Made by a program: the position numbers and the translations under genes. Below the pieces are notes generated by a model that was not told the origin of the DNA, ran no database searches, and saw nothing but the letters and a program-made list of their open reading frames with translations. A stretch of DNA of 64,000 bases. Source: Bombyx mori (taxonomy: Eukaryota > Arthropoda > Insecta > Lepidoptera > Bombycidae). Where the stretch lies: contig NC_085130.1 of assembly GCF_030269925.1 (NCBI RefSeq), forward strand, positions 6,398,501 to 6,462,500, written 5' to 3'. Position 1 is the stretch's first letter. Every line of letters starts with the position of its first letter. Positions 20,958-32,467 of the stretch are shown here, piece by piece.

Positions 20958-21759
20958 CCTGATCTGACCAAAAAACTACCTAGATGATCTTAAATAAAAT
21001 CATCTATTTGGGAAAAGTTTACGATGCATTAATATCATTAAATAATATAAGAGTTCTAATATTTTTTTACCGTCAACCTAAACACAAATCGTGCATGACG
21101 TCATATGGGGCTAAATATAGTTTGTTATTGTATTTTTATTTCTATTAATGTTTAGATTTAAGCAAACGCCGATAGTTGTTTGTGCAGTGAGATTATTTAT
21201 GGAACATGAATATTGCACGCACATATTATTATGTAAATAACTTCGATTTTTGGCTTTAGTACTAAGCAACATGTCTGGTATTTTTTGTGGTTTTAACCAA
21301 ATGTGGACGTATTTAAAAGAATTTTTACGGTTTTCACGCCACTCGCGGATGTCTACGGAATATTTAAAGTAATCGTAACGCCTGAAATAAAATAAAAACT
21401 AAATAAAACCCACGTGTTGCACTCGGGAACTGCCGCGGTAAAGCTATTGCATAGCATTTTTTATCAAGTTATGCAATTATAATTAGACAATGATAATATA
21501 ATATTAAAACAATAATAAAATAATACCACGCTATATTTAACATTAACAAAAGTAAAACATTAACTGTCTCCTTCACACTCATAAGCTAGACCGCGCGAGA
21601 GAGATGGGCAGACTTTTCATGATGCGCATGCAGTGCGACGTCACGCCGCGCGCTTATTCATAAACAACACAGAAGCGCAACGTTTGAATGTGTTGAACGC
21701 GAAATATCATTCCAATAGAGGCACCCGTCACGTGCGGACGTGCTCATCGTCCACTCGAT
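20958..21759. other. no gene; possible start of jockey-A leader
   Basis: AT-rich up to about 21580. The last 170 bases turn GC- and CpG-rich (gacgtcacgccgcgcgc), so the jockey-A leader may begin here. No duplicated flank was found to fix the boundary. Confidence 0.5.
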
Positions 21760-21819
21760 CGCCCGGTCTTTGTTCGCCCGGCTTTTGTTAGCCCGGCCAT
21801 TGTTCGCGCGGCCTGTGTT
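21760..21819 (+). repeat. 15-base tandem repeat, four units
   Basis: Four consecutive 15-base units: cgcccggtctttgtt, cgcccggcttttgtt, agcccggccattgtt, cgcgcggcctgtgtt. In the leader of jockey-A, so it may belong to its internal promoter or translation leader. Confidence 0.9.
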
Positions 21820-21955
21820 CGTGATACATCTGCCGACCAAGTGTGTTTCCTGGAAGCTTTTATTTGTTTTGTTTTAGTTATTTTTGTGTTCGTGGAACAT
21901 TTGCCGACAAAGTGTTTTCCTGCAAGTATTTATTTGTTTTGTTTCTTTTTGTAAT
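21815..21955 (+). repeat. 71-base tandem repeat, two units
   Basis: gtgttcgtgatacatctgcc at 21815 recurs as gtgttcgtggaacatttgcc at 21886. The homology covers most of each unit, to the tatttgttttgttt run. Part of the jockey-A leader, directly after the 15-base array. Confidence 0.88.
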
Positions 21956-22109
21956 TTCTGTTTTGTTGTGCTTTTTCTTTGTCCTGTAGTAATCGCGCCG
22001 CATTGCCACCTGTGTTCAATAGAACCGCTCAGGTCCGAGAAGTTGGGGCCTCGCCGCAAGGCGAGTGTTTTCAAGACCCGGGGCCGCCCCACCTGGGTAC
22101 TCAGCGATC

Positions 22110-23738
22110 ATGGACGCTGTATTCGCGGAATTCCTCCGACTTCGCCACCCACAGCTCGCCTCAGAGTTTCTGGCCTTCAAGGCCAATCACACTGCGAGCC
22201 CTCTCGAGGACTCCGCCGCGCTCGCTGCTCCTGCGTCGCCTCTACCTGCGTGCAGAGCTTCTGCATTGAGCACCGCAACCTCTGTCGTACCTGCCGCTCC
22301 CGTGTCGCCTATACTGGCGAGAAAAGCTGCTGCGTCGTCCGCCGTGACCATCGTTTCAGCTGAACGATCATCCGCGGCCTCCGTCGCGCCCTCTAAAACA
22401 CCTACACTTGCTCGTAGGTCGCCTGCACCCGCCTCCTCGTGCTCCGACTCTGACTCGGACATGGAGGTCGACCTCGCCCCCGCCTCATCGACGGATGGAT
22501 TCACCCTGGTACAGAAGGGTAAGAAGCGTGCCGCGGAGTCTCGAGCTCCCGCGGCCGCTAAAATTAGCAAAGCCGTGAACGCGTCGCGCCCCCGCCCTCA
22601 GACTCCCGTTGCGCCCCCAGCCCGTGCCACTCCGTCGCCGCGTCCGGTGGCACAAAATAAAACCCAGACCCCTCCCCCGGTTATCCTTCAGGAGAAGGCA
22701 GCTTGGGATCGAGTTTGCCTGGCCCTTAAGGCCAAAAATATAAATTTCACGAATGCCCGTAACCTCGCGAACGGCATTCAAATTATGGTTCAAACACCCG
22801 ACGACCATAGGGCCCTCTCTTCTTACCTCCGTAAGGAACGTATAAGTTTCCATACTTATACGCTCCAGGAGGAGCGCGAACTCCGCGTTGTAATACGCGG
22901 AATCCCCAAAGAGTTAGATGTAGAGCTCGTCAAGGCCGATCTGTTAGAACAGGGCTTTCCAGTGAATTCTGTGCACCGTATGCACACCGGTCGCGGTAGG
23001 GAGCCATATAATATGGTTCTAGTCACCCTCCAGCCTACCCCCGAGGGTAAGAAAATCTTCAACACACAGACCGTCTGTAGGCTCTCCGGTATCGCCATCG
23101 AAGCCCCCCATAAAAAAGGCACTCCTAGCCAGTGCCATAACTGTCAATTGTACGGGCACTCTTCCCGTAACTGTCACGCGCGCCCCCGATGTGTTAAGTG
23201 TTTGGGCGATCACGCCACGGCCCTCTGCGCTCGCGACCAAAAAACCGCGACGGAACCGCCTAGCTGCGTCCTGTGTCGAACACAGGGTCACCCCGCGAAT
23301 TACCGTGGTTGCCCCCGAGCCCCTAAAATAAATCGCCGCGTCGCCCGCCAAAACCGCCTCCGAGCTTCCGGCCCAGACATCAAAGCCTCGGCACCCTCTG
23401 CGTCGCAGACTAAGCCAGCGTTCGTTCCGGCGGCGGTGCCCAGTGTCTCGGCCTGGGCAAAACCGCTGCCGTACACGAACACGGCTACAACTCCCTCCTC
23501 CGCGATTCGTCCCGCCCCCGCGACTCGTCCCTCTCCCGCGACTTGCCCTCCGACCGCGTCCGATAATCTCGCTTTAGCGATCGACTTCTTTCAGTCGATC
23601 AACTTTGAGCGCGTTAACGCTTTGGGCGACGCCATTCGCGCTGCCTCCACTGCACAACACTTTATCGCCGTTGTGCAGGAATACGCCGACGTATACGCGT
23701 CATTAAATACGTACGTCCTCCCCTCACTCCGCCGGTAA
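22110..23738 (+). CDS. jockey-A ORF1, gag-like nucleic-acid-binding protein
   Basis: 542 residues, intact. The frame opens upstream at a GTG (22065), but the ATG at 22110 has a good Kozak context (atcATGG) and is the better start. The protein should coat element RNA and chaperone it to the target. The first 170 or so residues are Ala/Ser/Pro-rich with an acidic SDSDSDMEVD run and look disordered. A conserved central domain follows. Three CCHC zinc knuckles begin at about residues 342 (CHNCQLYGHSSRNCH), 361 (CVKCLGDHATALC) and 386 (CVLCRTQGHPANYRGCP), the arrangement typical of jockey-type gag proteins. The C-terminus is again Pro/Ala-rich. The stop TAA is followed by TCA and then the ORF2 ATG in the same frame. 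Confidence 0.92.
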   Translation: MDAVFAEFLRLRHPQLASEFLAFKANHTASPLEDSAALAAPASPLPACRASALSTATSVVPAAPVSPILARKAAASSAVTIVSAERSSAASVAPSKTPTLARRSPAPASSCSDSDSDMEVDLAPASSTDGFTLVQKGKKRAAESRAPAAAKISKAVNASRPRPQTPVAPPARATPSPRPVAQNKTQTPPPVILQEKAAWDRVCLALKAKNINFTNARNLANGIQIMVQTPDDHRALSSYLRKERISFHTYTLQEERELRVVIRGIPKELDVELVKADLLEQGFPVNSVHRMHTGRGREPYNMVLVTLQPTPEGKKIFNTQTVCRLSGIAIEAPHKKGTPSQCHNCQLYGHSSRNCHARPRCVKCLGDHATALCARDQKTATEPPSCVLCRTQGHPANYRGCPRAPKINRRVARQNRLRASGPDIKASAPSASQTKPAFVPAAVPSVSAWAKPLPYTNTATTPSSAIRPAPATRPSPATCPPTASDNLALAIDFFQSINFERVNALGDAIRAASTAQHFIAVVQEYADVYASLNTYVLPSLRR

Positions 23739-23741
23739 TCA

Positions 23742-26604
23742 ATGGCGTATATAAGTAGAATAAAGCCCCTATCCGTAACGATAGGATTTTTTAACGCTTA
23801 CGGTCTCGCAAATCAACGTGATCAGGTTTCTGACTTTTTGCGTGACCATCAAATTGATATATTTTTAGTGCAGGAGACCCTACTTAAGCCCGCGCGCCGT
23901 GACCCTAAAATCGCGAACTATAACATGGTCAGGAACGACAGGCTCTCTGCCCGTGGTGGTGGTACCGTCATTTACTATAGAAGAGCCCTGCATTGCGTCC
24001 CGCTCGATCCTCCCGCGCTCGCTAATATCGAAGCATCAGTGTGCCGAATCTCACTGACGGGACACGCGCCGATCGTTATCGCGTCCGTTTATCTTCCACC
24101 GGATAAGATCGTTCTAAGCAGTGATATCGAGGCGCTGCTCGGTATGGGGAGCTCTGTCATTCTGGCGGGCGACCTAAATTGTAAACACATCAGGTGGAAC
24201 TCACACACCACAACCCCGAATGGCAGGCGGCTTGACGCGTTAGTCGATGATCTCGCCTTCGATATCGTCGCTCCGCTAACCCCGACTCACTACCCGCTAA
24301 ATATCGCGCATCGCCCGGATATACTCGACATAGCGTTATTAAAAAACGTAACTCTGCGCTTACACTCGATCGAAGTAGTTTCAGAGTTAGATTCAGACCA
24401 CCGTCCCGTCGTTATGAAGCTCGGTCGCGCTCCCGATTCCGTTCCCGTCACGAGGACTGTGGTGGATTGGCACACGCTGGGCATCAGCCTGGCTGAATCT
24501 GATCCACCATCGCTCCCGTTTAACCCGGACTCTATCCCGTCTCCTCAGGATACCGCTGAAGCCATAGACATCTTAACGTCACACATCACCTCGACATTAG
24601 ATAGGTCATCGAAACAAGTTGTAGCGGAGGACTTCCTTCACCGCTTCAAATTGTCCGACGATATTAGGGAACTCCTTAGAGCTAAGAACGCCTCGATACG
24701 CGCCTACGACAGGTATCCTACCGCGGAAAATCGTACTCGAATGCGTGCCCTACAACGCGACGTAAAGTCTCGCATCGCCGAAGTCCGAGATGCCAGATGG
24801 TCTGATTTCTTAGAAGGACTCGCGCCCTCCCAAAGGTCTTACTACCGCTTAGCTCGTACTCTCAAATCGGATACGGTAGTAACTATGCCCCCCCTCGTAG
24901 GCCCCTCAGGCCGACTCGCGGCGTTCGATGATGACGAAAAAGCAGAGCTGCTGGCCGATACATTGCAAACCCAGTGCACGCCCAGCACTCAATCCGTGGA
25001 CCCTGTTCATGTAGAATTAGTAGACAGTGAGGTAGAACGCAGAGCCTCCTTGCCACCCTCGGATGCGTTACCACCCGTCACCCCGATGGAAGTTAAAGAC
25101 TTGATCAAAGACCTACGTCCTCGCAAGGCTCCCGGTTCCGACGGTATATCTAACCGCGTTATTAAACTTCTACCCGTCCAACTCATCGTGATGTTGGCAT
25201 CTATTTTCAATGCCGCTATGGCGAACTGTATCTTTCCCGCGGTGTGGAAAGAAGCGGACGTTATCGGCATACATAAACCCGGTAAACCAAAAAATCATCC
25301 GACGAGCTACCGCCCGATTAGCCTCCTCATGTCTCTAGGCAAACTGTATGAGCGTCTGCTCTACAAACGCCTCAGAGACTTCGTCTCATCCAAGGGCATT
25401 CTCATCGATGAACAATTCGGCGGTTCAACAGGTGCACCGCCTCACGGAGCACATTCTTGTGGGGCTTAATCGACCAAAACCGTTATACACGGGAGCTCTC
25501 TTCTTCGACGTCGCAAAAGCGTTCGACAAAGTCTGGCACAATGGTTTGATTTTCAAACTATTCAACATGGGCGTGCCGGATAGTCTCGTGCTCATCATAC
25601 GGGACTTCTTGTCGAACCGCTCTTTTCGATATCGAGTCGAAGGAACCCGCTCCTCCCCACGACCTCTTACAGCTGGAGTCCCGCAAGGCTCTGTCCTCTC
25701 ACCCCTCCTGTTTAGCTTATTCGTCAACGATATTCCCCGGTCGCCGCCGACCCATTTAGCTTTATTCGCCGACGACACGACTGTTTACTATTCTAGTAGA
25801 AATAAGTCCCTAATCGCGAAGAAGCTTCAGAGCGCAGCCCTAGCCCTAGGACAGTGGTTCCGAAAATGGCGCATAGACATCAACCCAGCGAAAAGTACTG
25901 CGGTGCTATTTCAGAGGGGAAGCTCCACACGGATTTCCTCCCGGATTAGGAGGAGGAATCTCACACCCCCGATCACTCTCTTTAGTCAATCCATACCCTG
26001 GGCCAGGAAGGTCAAGTACCTGGGCGTTACCCTGGATGCATCGATGACATTCCGCCCGCATATAAAATCAGTCCGTGACCGTGCCGCGTTTATTCTCGGT
26101 AGACTCTACCCCATGATCTGTAAACGGAGTAAAATGTCCCTTCGGAACAAGGTGACACTTTACAAAACTTGCATAAGGCCCGTCATGACTTACGCGAGTG
26201 TGGTGTTCGCTCACGCGGCCCGCACACACATAGACACCCTCCAATCCCTACAATCCCGCTTTTGCAGGTTAGCTGTCGGGGCTCCGTGGTTCGTGAGGAA
26301 CGTTGACCTACACGACGACCTGGGCCTCGATTCAATTCGGAAATACATGAAGTCAGCGTCGGAACGATACTTCGATAAGGCTATGCGTCATGATAATCGC
26401 CTTATCGTTGCCGCCGCTGACTACTCCCCGAATCCTGATCATGCAGGAGCCAGTCACCGTCGACGCCCTAGACACGTCCTTACGGATCCATCAGATCCAA
26501 TAACCTTTGCATTAGATGCCTTCAGCTCTAATACTAGGGGCAGGCTTAGGGACCCCGGTAACCGTACTCGTCGAACTCGACAAAGAGATCGACGTGCAAC
26601 CTAA
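23742..26604 (+). pseudogene. jockey-A ORF2, endonuclease and reverse transcriptase, frameshifted
   Basis: Would nick the target and reverse-transcribe the element. Residues 1-225 are an apurinic-type endonuclease: N18 in FFNAYG, QE at 44-45, GDLN at 144-147 and the DSDH motif at 217-220. The reverse transcriptase follows with RKAPGSDGIS and PTSYRPISLLMSLGKLYE. At about 25420, just after DEQFG, the frame is lost. The expected FR-x-HS residues are missing, which fits a deletion of about 20 bases. The next frame carries FFDVAKAFDKVWHNGLI, AGVPQGSVLSP, FADD (25765-25776) and the C-terminal domain, ending at 26604 in an Arg-rich tail. No other stop interrupts the 2.9 kb. A truncated endonuclease protein of 575 residues is the longest product possible without frameshifting. 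Confidence 0.92.
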
Positions 26605-26828
26605 CCCATGCATCAGCCCGCTGAGTTTCTCGCCGGATCTTCTCAGCGGGCGCGATTCCGATCCGGTAGTAGATTCATTCGCGAAACAATTGCTCTTGAG
26701 TTGTTAGGTCTCCTTCGGAGGCGCTCGGGCAGTTGTTAGCAAATCCCACCCCTCTTGGCTGAGCCTTTGCTCGCCCACCTGTCCTGGTGAAACTGGAAAG
26801 GCCTTCGGGCCACCAGTAAACTTTCAAT

Positions 26829-26888
<60 letters not shown>
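26605..26888 (+). other. jockey-A 3' untranslated region and A57 tail
   Basis: This region is the template for most short jockey-A copies in the window. It contains imperfect inverted blocks (gctgagtttctcgccggatc with gatcttctcagcgggc) that could fold as a recognition stem for the reverse transcriptase. The last base pattern is tcaatcat then 57 A. Confidence 0.8.
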
Positions 26889-26893
<5 letters not shown>

Positions 26894-27402
26894 GTAATGC
26901 ACAGTTTCGCACTCAAGCACGACACCTGAAGTCGTTGATGGGTGCATGTATGTAGCAAAAAAGGTCTGAAAAGTATCTAGAGTTGTACAGTGAGTAGAAC
27001 CATACATTTTATTTAGTTTGAAGTACTTTGAAGACAGTCTAGACTTTATCACAAATACAACATACATTAAATTATAATATGTAAATAAAATTTTAATATT
27101 TGATTTATAAAAACTCTTTTACCATTTACCCGAGTCTAGACTACGTGTCTGATTCGTTATTTTTCTTTGCGTGAATAAATAAATCAAACCACTTATTCAA
27201 TTTTAGGTAACGTGAGTAAATGAAAAGTGGTAGAAAATTAGCGAAAGAAGCATTCGAATTAGCAAAATAAATACTGCTATTAAAATAAATGTTTATAAAA
27301 GACTGGCTTTGGCTTGTTTAGCCGGCGGGGTTTTAATATAATCGTTTATTTTGTCGTCTTTAAGGATCCGAGTTTTATTACAAATGAAGTCGCGTCAAGC
27401 GT
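26889..27402. other. no gene seen
   Basis: AT-rich, unassigned. Confidence 0.5.
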
Positions 27403-27651
27403 TTACTGGTGGTAGGACCTCTTGTGAGTTCGCACGGGTAGGTACCACCACCCTGCCTATTTCTGCCGTGAAGCAGTAATGCGTTTCGGTTTGAAGGGCG
27501 GGGCAGCCGTTGTAACTATACTTGAGACCTTAGAACTTATATCTCAAGGTGGGTGGCGCATTTACGCTGTAGATGTCTATGGGCTCCAGTAACCACTTAA
27601 CACCAGGTGGGCTGTGAGCTCGCCCAACCATCTAAGCAATATAAAAAAAAA
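27403..27651 (+). repeat. Bm1 SINE, short form
   Basis: Starts exactly at the recurrent cut point tactggtggtagg (Bm1 position about 194) and runs to aagcaatataaaaaaaa. Otherwise near consensus. Confidence 0.9.
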
Positions 27652-28031
27652 GCACAATGAATATTATCCGTATAAATATAATGATAGAGATCTGATGTTT
27701 ATTTAAACAAATATCTAAAAAGGTAAGTAATTTCATTTAATGTTATTGGAGATTTAAGATATTATCACTCGTGTTCACACCAGTAATAAATAGATGACAT
27801 TATTCGCACTAAATAGATGGCGTTATTCGCTTTTTGAAGCGCCTCGACATGAGACCGCGAATGTCACCCGTGACAACTATCAGCTGTCAATCGACAACCT
27901 TACAAAACGTCAATGTCAATTCAAATCGCCTGTCTATGGTCGTTATTGTCACGTGGGGTATCGATGTGAGTAAAGTCAGTTTGCAATAATACAATTAATG
28001 AATGACGAATAATTTATTGTGAATGATTTGA
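27652..28031. other. no gene seen
   Basis: Two nearby copies of aaatagatg followed by ttattcgc (about 27788 and 27812). Otherwise unassigned. Confidence 0.5.
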
Positions 28032-28150
28032 ATTAACGGTAGGCAGCGACTTGGCTCTGCCCTGAACATTGCTGAGGTCTATGGGTGACGGTAACCACTC
28101 TCCATCAGGTGGGACGTATGATCGTCTGCCTACAGGGGCAATAAAAAAAA
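28032..28150 (+). mobile_element. LINE-C tail
   Basis: ttaacggtaggcagcgactt, ggctctgccc, ggtaaccactctccatcagg, then gcctacaggggcaataaaa. Same 3' end as the copy with coding sequence at 52866. tgaatgatt occurs on both sides, a possible 9-base target duplication, though an (aatg)n run makes this uncertain. Confidence 0.75.
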
Positions 28151-28792
28151 GAATGAATGAATGAATGATTAATAATGTTGTGTCAGTTGAATAAGTATGT
28201 GCAGGTGGTGTTATCTCACTAAGAGTTATAACATCATTAAAGGAATTATGTTCATTAGCTATATATAGGGTGTTATTTTGGGACTGAACAAAATGCACAA
28301 AGATGACGGTGTATCTGGAGTTGGCAACCGTGCGGGCTACTCATTAAATAACTAAATCTCAAGAAGAGGTCCACTCTATAATAAAGTTATAGTTATGCTT
28401 TACATGACCAAGCAACGGACCAATAAATTAAATGGTCTCGCAATTTATGGTGATTTTGTTAAAAAGTTCGAAGTCTCTCTTTCGGATAGAGATAGACAAA
28501 CGGAAGTCTCTCTCACGCAGAGCATGTTTCGATAGCCAATTACTTCAATGATATTTCTTGGAGGAAGATCCCAATTTGTACAGTAATACAGGGCGCTCTG
28601 CTTTGTATGAAATTTAAAATTTCCATAGCTATTTTATCTCTCGGCAGATTCTATTTGTGTTTTAGGAAAGTCAACATTTTCACTCACGTTTCAATCTGGG
28701 TGCTCAATAATACCGGTGTCATTAGTTTACGTCAAGATTATTAATTGGTTCAAGTGGTTAATTAAAATTTCGTTCTGTTAAGTTGGCAGTTC
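28151..28792. other. no gene seen
   Basis: A short (gaat)n run at 28151-28168, otherwise unassigned. Confidence 0.5.
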
Positions 28793-29133
28793 TTTTTTTT
28801 ATGATTGACGGTTTGTTGGTGGTTCCGAGGCTTTTTTAGAAAGGGCGGAATTTGCGAACAGATACCCGAGCGCCTCTAAGGGAGACCTAACAACTCAAGG
28901 GTAGCTGCTTCGCGAATGAATCTACTACAAGATCGGAATCGCGACCCGCTGAGAAGATCCGGCGAGAAACTCAACGGGATAATGTTAAAAACGGGATAAT
29001 TTTAAAGGTTAGGTTGCACGTCGAATTCTTTGCCGAGTTCGACGAGTACGGTTACCGGGGGGGGGGGTCCTTAAGCCTGCTCCTAGTGTAAGAACTGAAA
29101 GCGTCTAATGCAAGATTTTTTGGATCTTATAGA
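28793..29133 (-). mobile_element. jockey-A 3' end with 12-base target duplication
   Basis: Reverse jockey-A tail, diverged, flanked by agttggcagttc (28781-28792) and agttgacagttc (29134-29145), 11 of 12 matching. A G-run interrupts the former coding tail. An older copy than that at 48898. Confidence 0.82.
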
Positions 29134-29574
29134 AGTTGACAGTTCACTCTCAGAAACTCATGACTTGCTCGCGAAATGTCCCAAATACCCGTAAAACCGT
29201 GGCCGCCCCAAGAAATAAGAGGCAGCGCAAACTTTCGTCTATCTTACGCGATGTATCGGAATTCCATCTGTATAAAAATATATACATACGTATGTATGTA
29301 CGGGCAATAAAATATTTATATCGAGGTCACACCTAAAGCCGAGTTACGTGTGTTGGAAACGATATATCGGTGTTGTATGAAAAAGTGCTGTAAGTAACAT
29401 AGCTTACCACGTAGAGAACTTCCAATTATCGTAAGTGGTATGTTCAACTTGATTTATATCTAAAATAGACTATTACACGACCGAGTTGAATGCAAAACAC
29501 AAAGCAAGGGATGGTAAGATGTGTGACTGATTAAGTCACATGTCTTAGGATAATTAATTAACTACAAGACGTAC
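29134..29574. other. no gene seen
   Basis: Unassigned. A 66-codon frame at 29136 has no recognisable content. Confidence 0.45.
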
Positions 29575-29945
29575 TCATCATTCTCCTGCCCTTCTCTTAC
29601 TCACCTGGGGTCGGCGCAACATCTTTTCTCCTTCCATACTCTTATATCATATACCATTTCTTCGCTCACTCCTCTCTTACCCATATCGTCTTTCACGCAA
29701 TCCATCCATTTCTTTTTAGGTCTACCTCTTCCTCTATATCCTTCTACATTCATAGTTAACACTCTCTTACCAACCTCATTTTCATTTCGTCTCATCACAT
29801 GCCCATATCATCCCAAACGCGCACTTCTCACCTTCTCTGTCACAGGTGCCACTTTCAGACCTCCTCTAACATATCATTCCGTATTCTATCCATTCTCGTT
29901 ACTCCACACATCCACCGCAACATTCGCGTCTCTGCTGCATGCATA
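29575..29945 (-). pseudogene. RTE-3 reverse transcriptase C-terminal fragment
   Basis: The minus-strand frame at 29798-29601 codes HVMRRNENEVG-like sequence (here MMRRNENEVGKRVL) followed by GRGRPKKKWMDCVKDDM and VWKEKRCCADPR, the conserved end of a second endonuclease-reverse transcriptase group. Upstream, to about 29945, another frame keeps homologous sequence, so at least one frameshift separates them. The catalytic region is absent. Related to 42910-43085. Confidence 0.78.
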
Positions 29946-30829
29946 ATAAGACGTACTGTTTTTACTAACATAACTTAAAGTACGAAGAGTTATTGATTCA
30001 AAGTTTATCGTAATAAGAATGTTTCAATGTTTATGGATCTTGCTGCGTTATCTTATAAGCGTGGTTCAAAATTGTAGGGTTACGTCATCATTGGACGCAA
30101 ATCTTAACTAATTCTCTAAGCAATTACAATGTTCTATGCAGTTTGAGCAGAATCTGGGCACTTACAGCTCCAAAAATCTACTTACTTTACCTACGGTAAG
30201 TTTAAAACACATTGAAACACGTGAAAATAAAATGGAAAAAAATAAATGTAGATAAAGATAAAATTTAAAATATATAAAATAAGAATAATATATAAAAGAA
30301 AACAATAAAATATTAATTAAATATATAACAAAGATATAAAATAAAATATAACTATTTATAAAGAGTTTTTCATTAAGAGCGCTTGAACTTTAAAATAAAA
30401 TAATAAAGAAACCTGTTTAAGTGATATTTCTACAATTTTTATTTTATTTTAAAGGATACATATTCGATGAAATTACTATTTATGCAATATCATGTCAACA
30501 AATGGCCGTCGCCATAACAAAACAAACTTCCGTATCCCATAGTTAGCAAAATTGTAAGAGAAGAAAGACTGCTTCCTTTGAAAAAAAAAATCCTCTTAGA
30601 GAAATTACCTGATATTAACTTTCTCCTACATTTTATCTTTTGTTCGTGCACTCAAACACAGAGTAAAAACGACAGAAAGGCATCACTGTACGTGCGTGTG
30701 TTATTTTAATGCAATTTTAAGCACCAATGAATTAAACTGAAACAGATATGAGCTATATACGTAAAATATAAATATATTTTTGTCTATATTCACTTCACAC
30801 CTTTCTTTACGTGTGGCTAAATATACATT
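29946..30829. other. no gene; strongly AT-rich
   Basis: 30225-30360 is almost pure A/T with short ataaaat repeats. Nothing else recognised. Confidence 0.5.
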
Positions 30830-31105
30830 TCTTTTTATTATCCTGGTAGGCAGACGAGCACACGGCCCACCTGATGGTGAGTGGTTACCGTCGCCCATGG
30901 ACTTCAGTAATGCCAGGGGCAGAGCCAAGCGGCTGCCTACCGTTAAGTACTCCCCACAAGCCTCGTTTGAAGAAGGATATGTCATAGCGATCGGGAAACA
31001 ACGTGGAGGGGAGCTCATTCCAAAGCCGGATGGTACTTGGCAAAAAAATATCTGGAAACGCACTGTGGATGAACGCAGTGGCTCCGGACACTATGAATGA
31101 ACTCT
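30830..31105 (-). pseudogene. LINE-C reverse transcriptase C-terminus and tail
   Basis: The minus-strand frame (31091-30885) codes PSTIRLWNELPSTLFPDRYD and SFFKRGLWGVLNGRQPLGSA, the extreme C-terminus of a non-LTR reverse transcriptase, then a 3' tail reading ggtaaccactcaccatcagg and gggccgtgtgctcgtctgcc. Only the last 70 or so residues remain. The same family has a slightly longer copy at 52866. I cannot place its clade beyond LINE. Confidence 0.8.
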
Positions 31106-31726
31106 ACTTCATCTCAAACAATTCCTCAAAGCACTTCCCACCTTTGAAGGTATTTCGGGTTAAATGAAATGAAAACTCATGATGGCACGACTCTTGGGTA
31201 CGGATAACGCCAACAAGAAGTAATGACGCGTCACGTATTCTGTTTTGAAAGAAATAGGGGACTACGATCTGATGTGTCAACTTGGTTGATATCTGATAGC
31301 AACGGAAGACCGCAAATCAGTCCGTGACCTGGTTAACCCAGAACCAGCAAAACTACATTCACTATTGAGCTACTGCTCTCTGCCTACTCTGTGCCCGAGG
31401 GGACCTCGAAATTTGAGACAAATAAAACACGGCAAATTGAAAACTAACATTTACCTCCACATCCGAGAAGGAGCGTTCTCTTTCTTGATTTATAAGGGGT
31501 ATGCGTAGGAATTTGTCTTTTCTATTGCCTGCCCTCTTTGTTATGATAGAATTTATTTTTCCCAGTCATGGAAATCGATGGTGGGTAAAATAATAATATG
31601 TAATGATGTTAAAAAGATGCTTACTGATACTTGTTGTCTTCGTAGACCTAGTTCTCCAATCTGAAAGCCCGAGATCGTAGCATAGTGTTAATCGATTAGC
31701 GTTTTTAAAGCGCTTTTATTAGCTTC
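31106..31726. other. no gene seen
   Basis: Unassigned. Confidence 0.5.
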
Positions 31727-32140
31727 AGACGTATGTGTGTTAGTATGTAACGGAATCTTTGAACATGATTTTGACCCCTTTCAAAACGTCGGATTAACTC
31801 TAAATTTGGTATACTTATTAAGGACCGATGACAATTCAATATATAAAAAAAATGATATTTTTTTTAAAGTTGAAATTCTACTAAAATGAAAAATAAATAA
31901 TAATTTAAAAAAAGTGCTTTTCAGGATATTATCAAAATAACCCTTCTACTCATATCTGTTCATAAAATATTTATAACTACTGATACCATGCACCTCACAC
32001 TTTTTTTACAATAAAATCACTTTTTCTTACACTATTTTTAATTCAAATTTATTAAAATTTATTTTCTATTATTTAGTTGGATTTTCTAAAAAAGCGTTTT
32101 TGTTAGTTTTTTTAAACTATTATTTATTAATTATAAGAAC
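31727..32140 (+). repeat. repeat D (unclassified)
   Basis: cagacgtatgtgtgttag, aacgtcggattaactc, ggtatacttattaaggac, then AT-rich sequence and an inverted-looking end (ttagttggattttctaaaaa). Partial copies at 4994 and, reversed, at 48095. No coding content. Confidence 0.65.
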
Positions 32141-32196
32141 TAGTGGTTGGACGTTTTTTGAGGTCCTCTCCATTTCTGCCTCATATTTCAAGCTGG

Positions 32197-32467
32197 ATTG
32201 TTTTTTTTTTTGTTAATATAGTGGACTAGCTCAAGCCTCATTTGGTATTAAGTAGTCACTGGACTATCACTCGATATCACCGGATATACTGATATATCAC
32301 GCCGCAAACGCCGCCACCCACCTTGAGACATGACTTTGTACAGTTTTTACGGTAAAATGGCTGCCACACCTCGGAAACCGAAACGCATTACTGCTTCACG
32401 GCAGAAATAGTCAGGGTACTGGTACGTAACCATGCGGGCTTACAAGATGCCACCTACCACCAGTAAT
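32197..32467 (-). repeat. Bm1 SINE, diverged
   Basis: Reverse Bm1 with several small insertions, ending taccaccagtaattag. Confidence 0.78.

Larger units (their letters stand above)
21760..26888 (+). mobile_element. near full-length jockey-type non-LTR retrotransposon (jockey-A)
   Basis: Leader with repeat arrays, ORF1 (gag-like), ORF2 (endonuclease plus reverse transcriptase, one frameshift), a 3' untranslated region of about 225 bases and a pure A tail (26832-26888, 57 A). GC content and CpG density are far above the flanks. The left boundary is given at the first leader repeat but may lie up to 170 bases upstream. Short 3' copies of the same family lie at 1926, 8507, 28793, 46160 and 48898, so the family has been active here. 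The clade rests on ORF layout and motifs. Confidence 0.88.

Noticed and set aside
22187..22570. Minus-strand open frame of 127 codons
   Set aside because: Antisense shadow of the GC-rich jockey-A ORF1, with no domain of its own.
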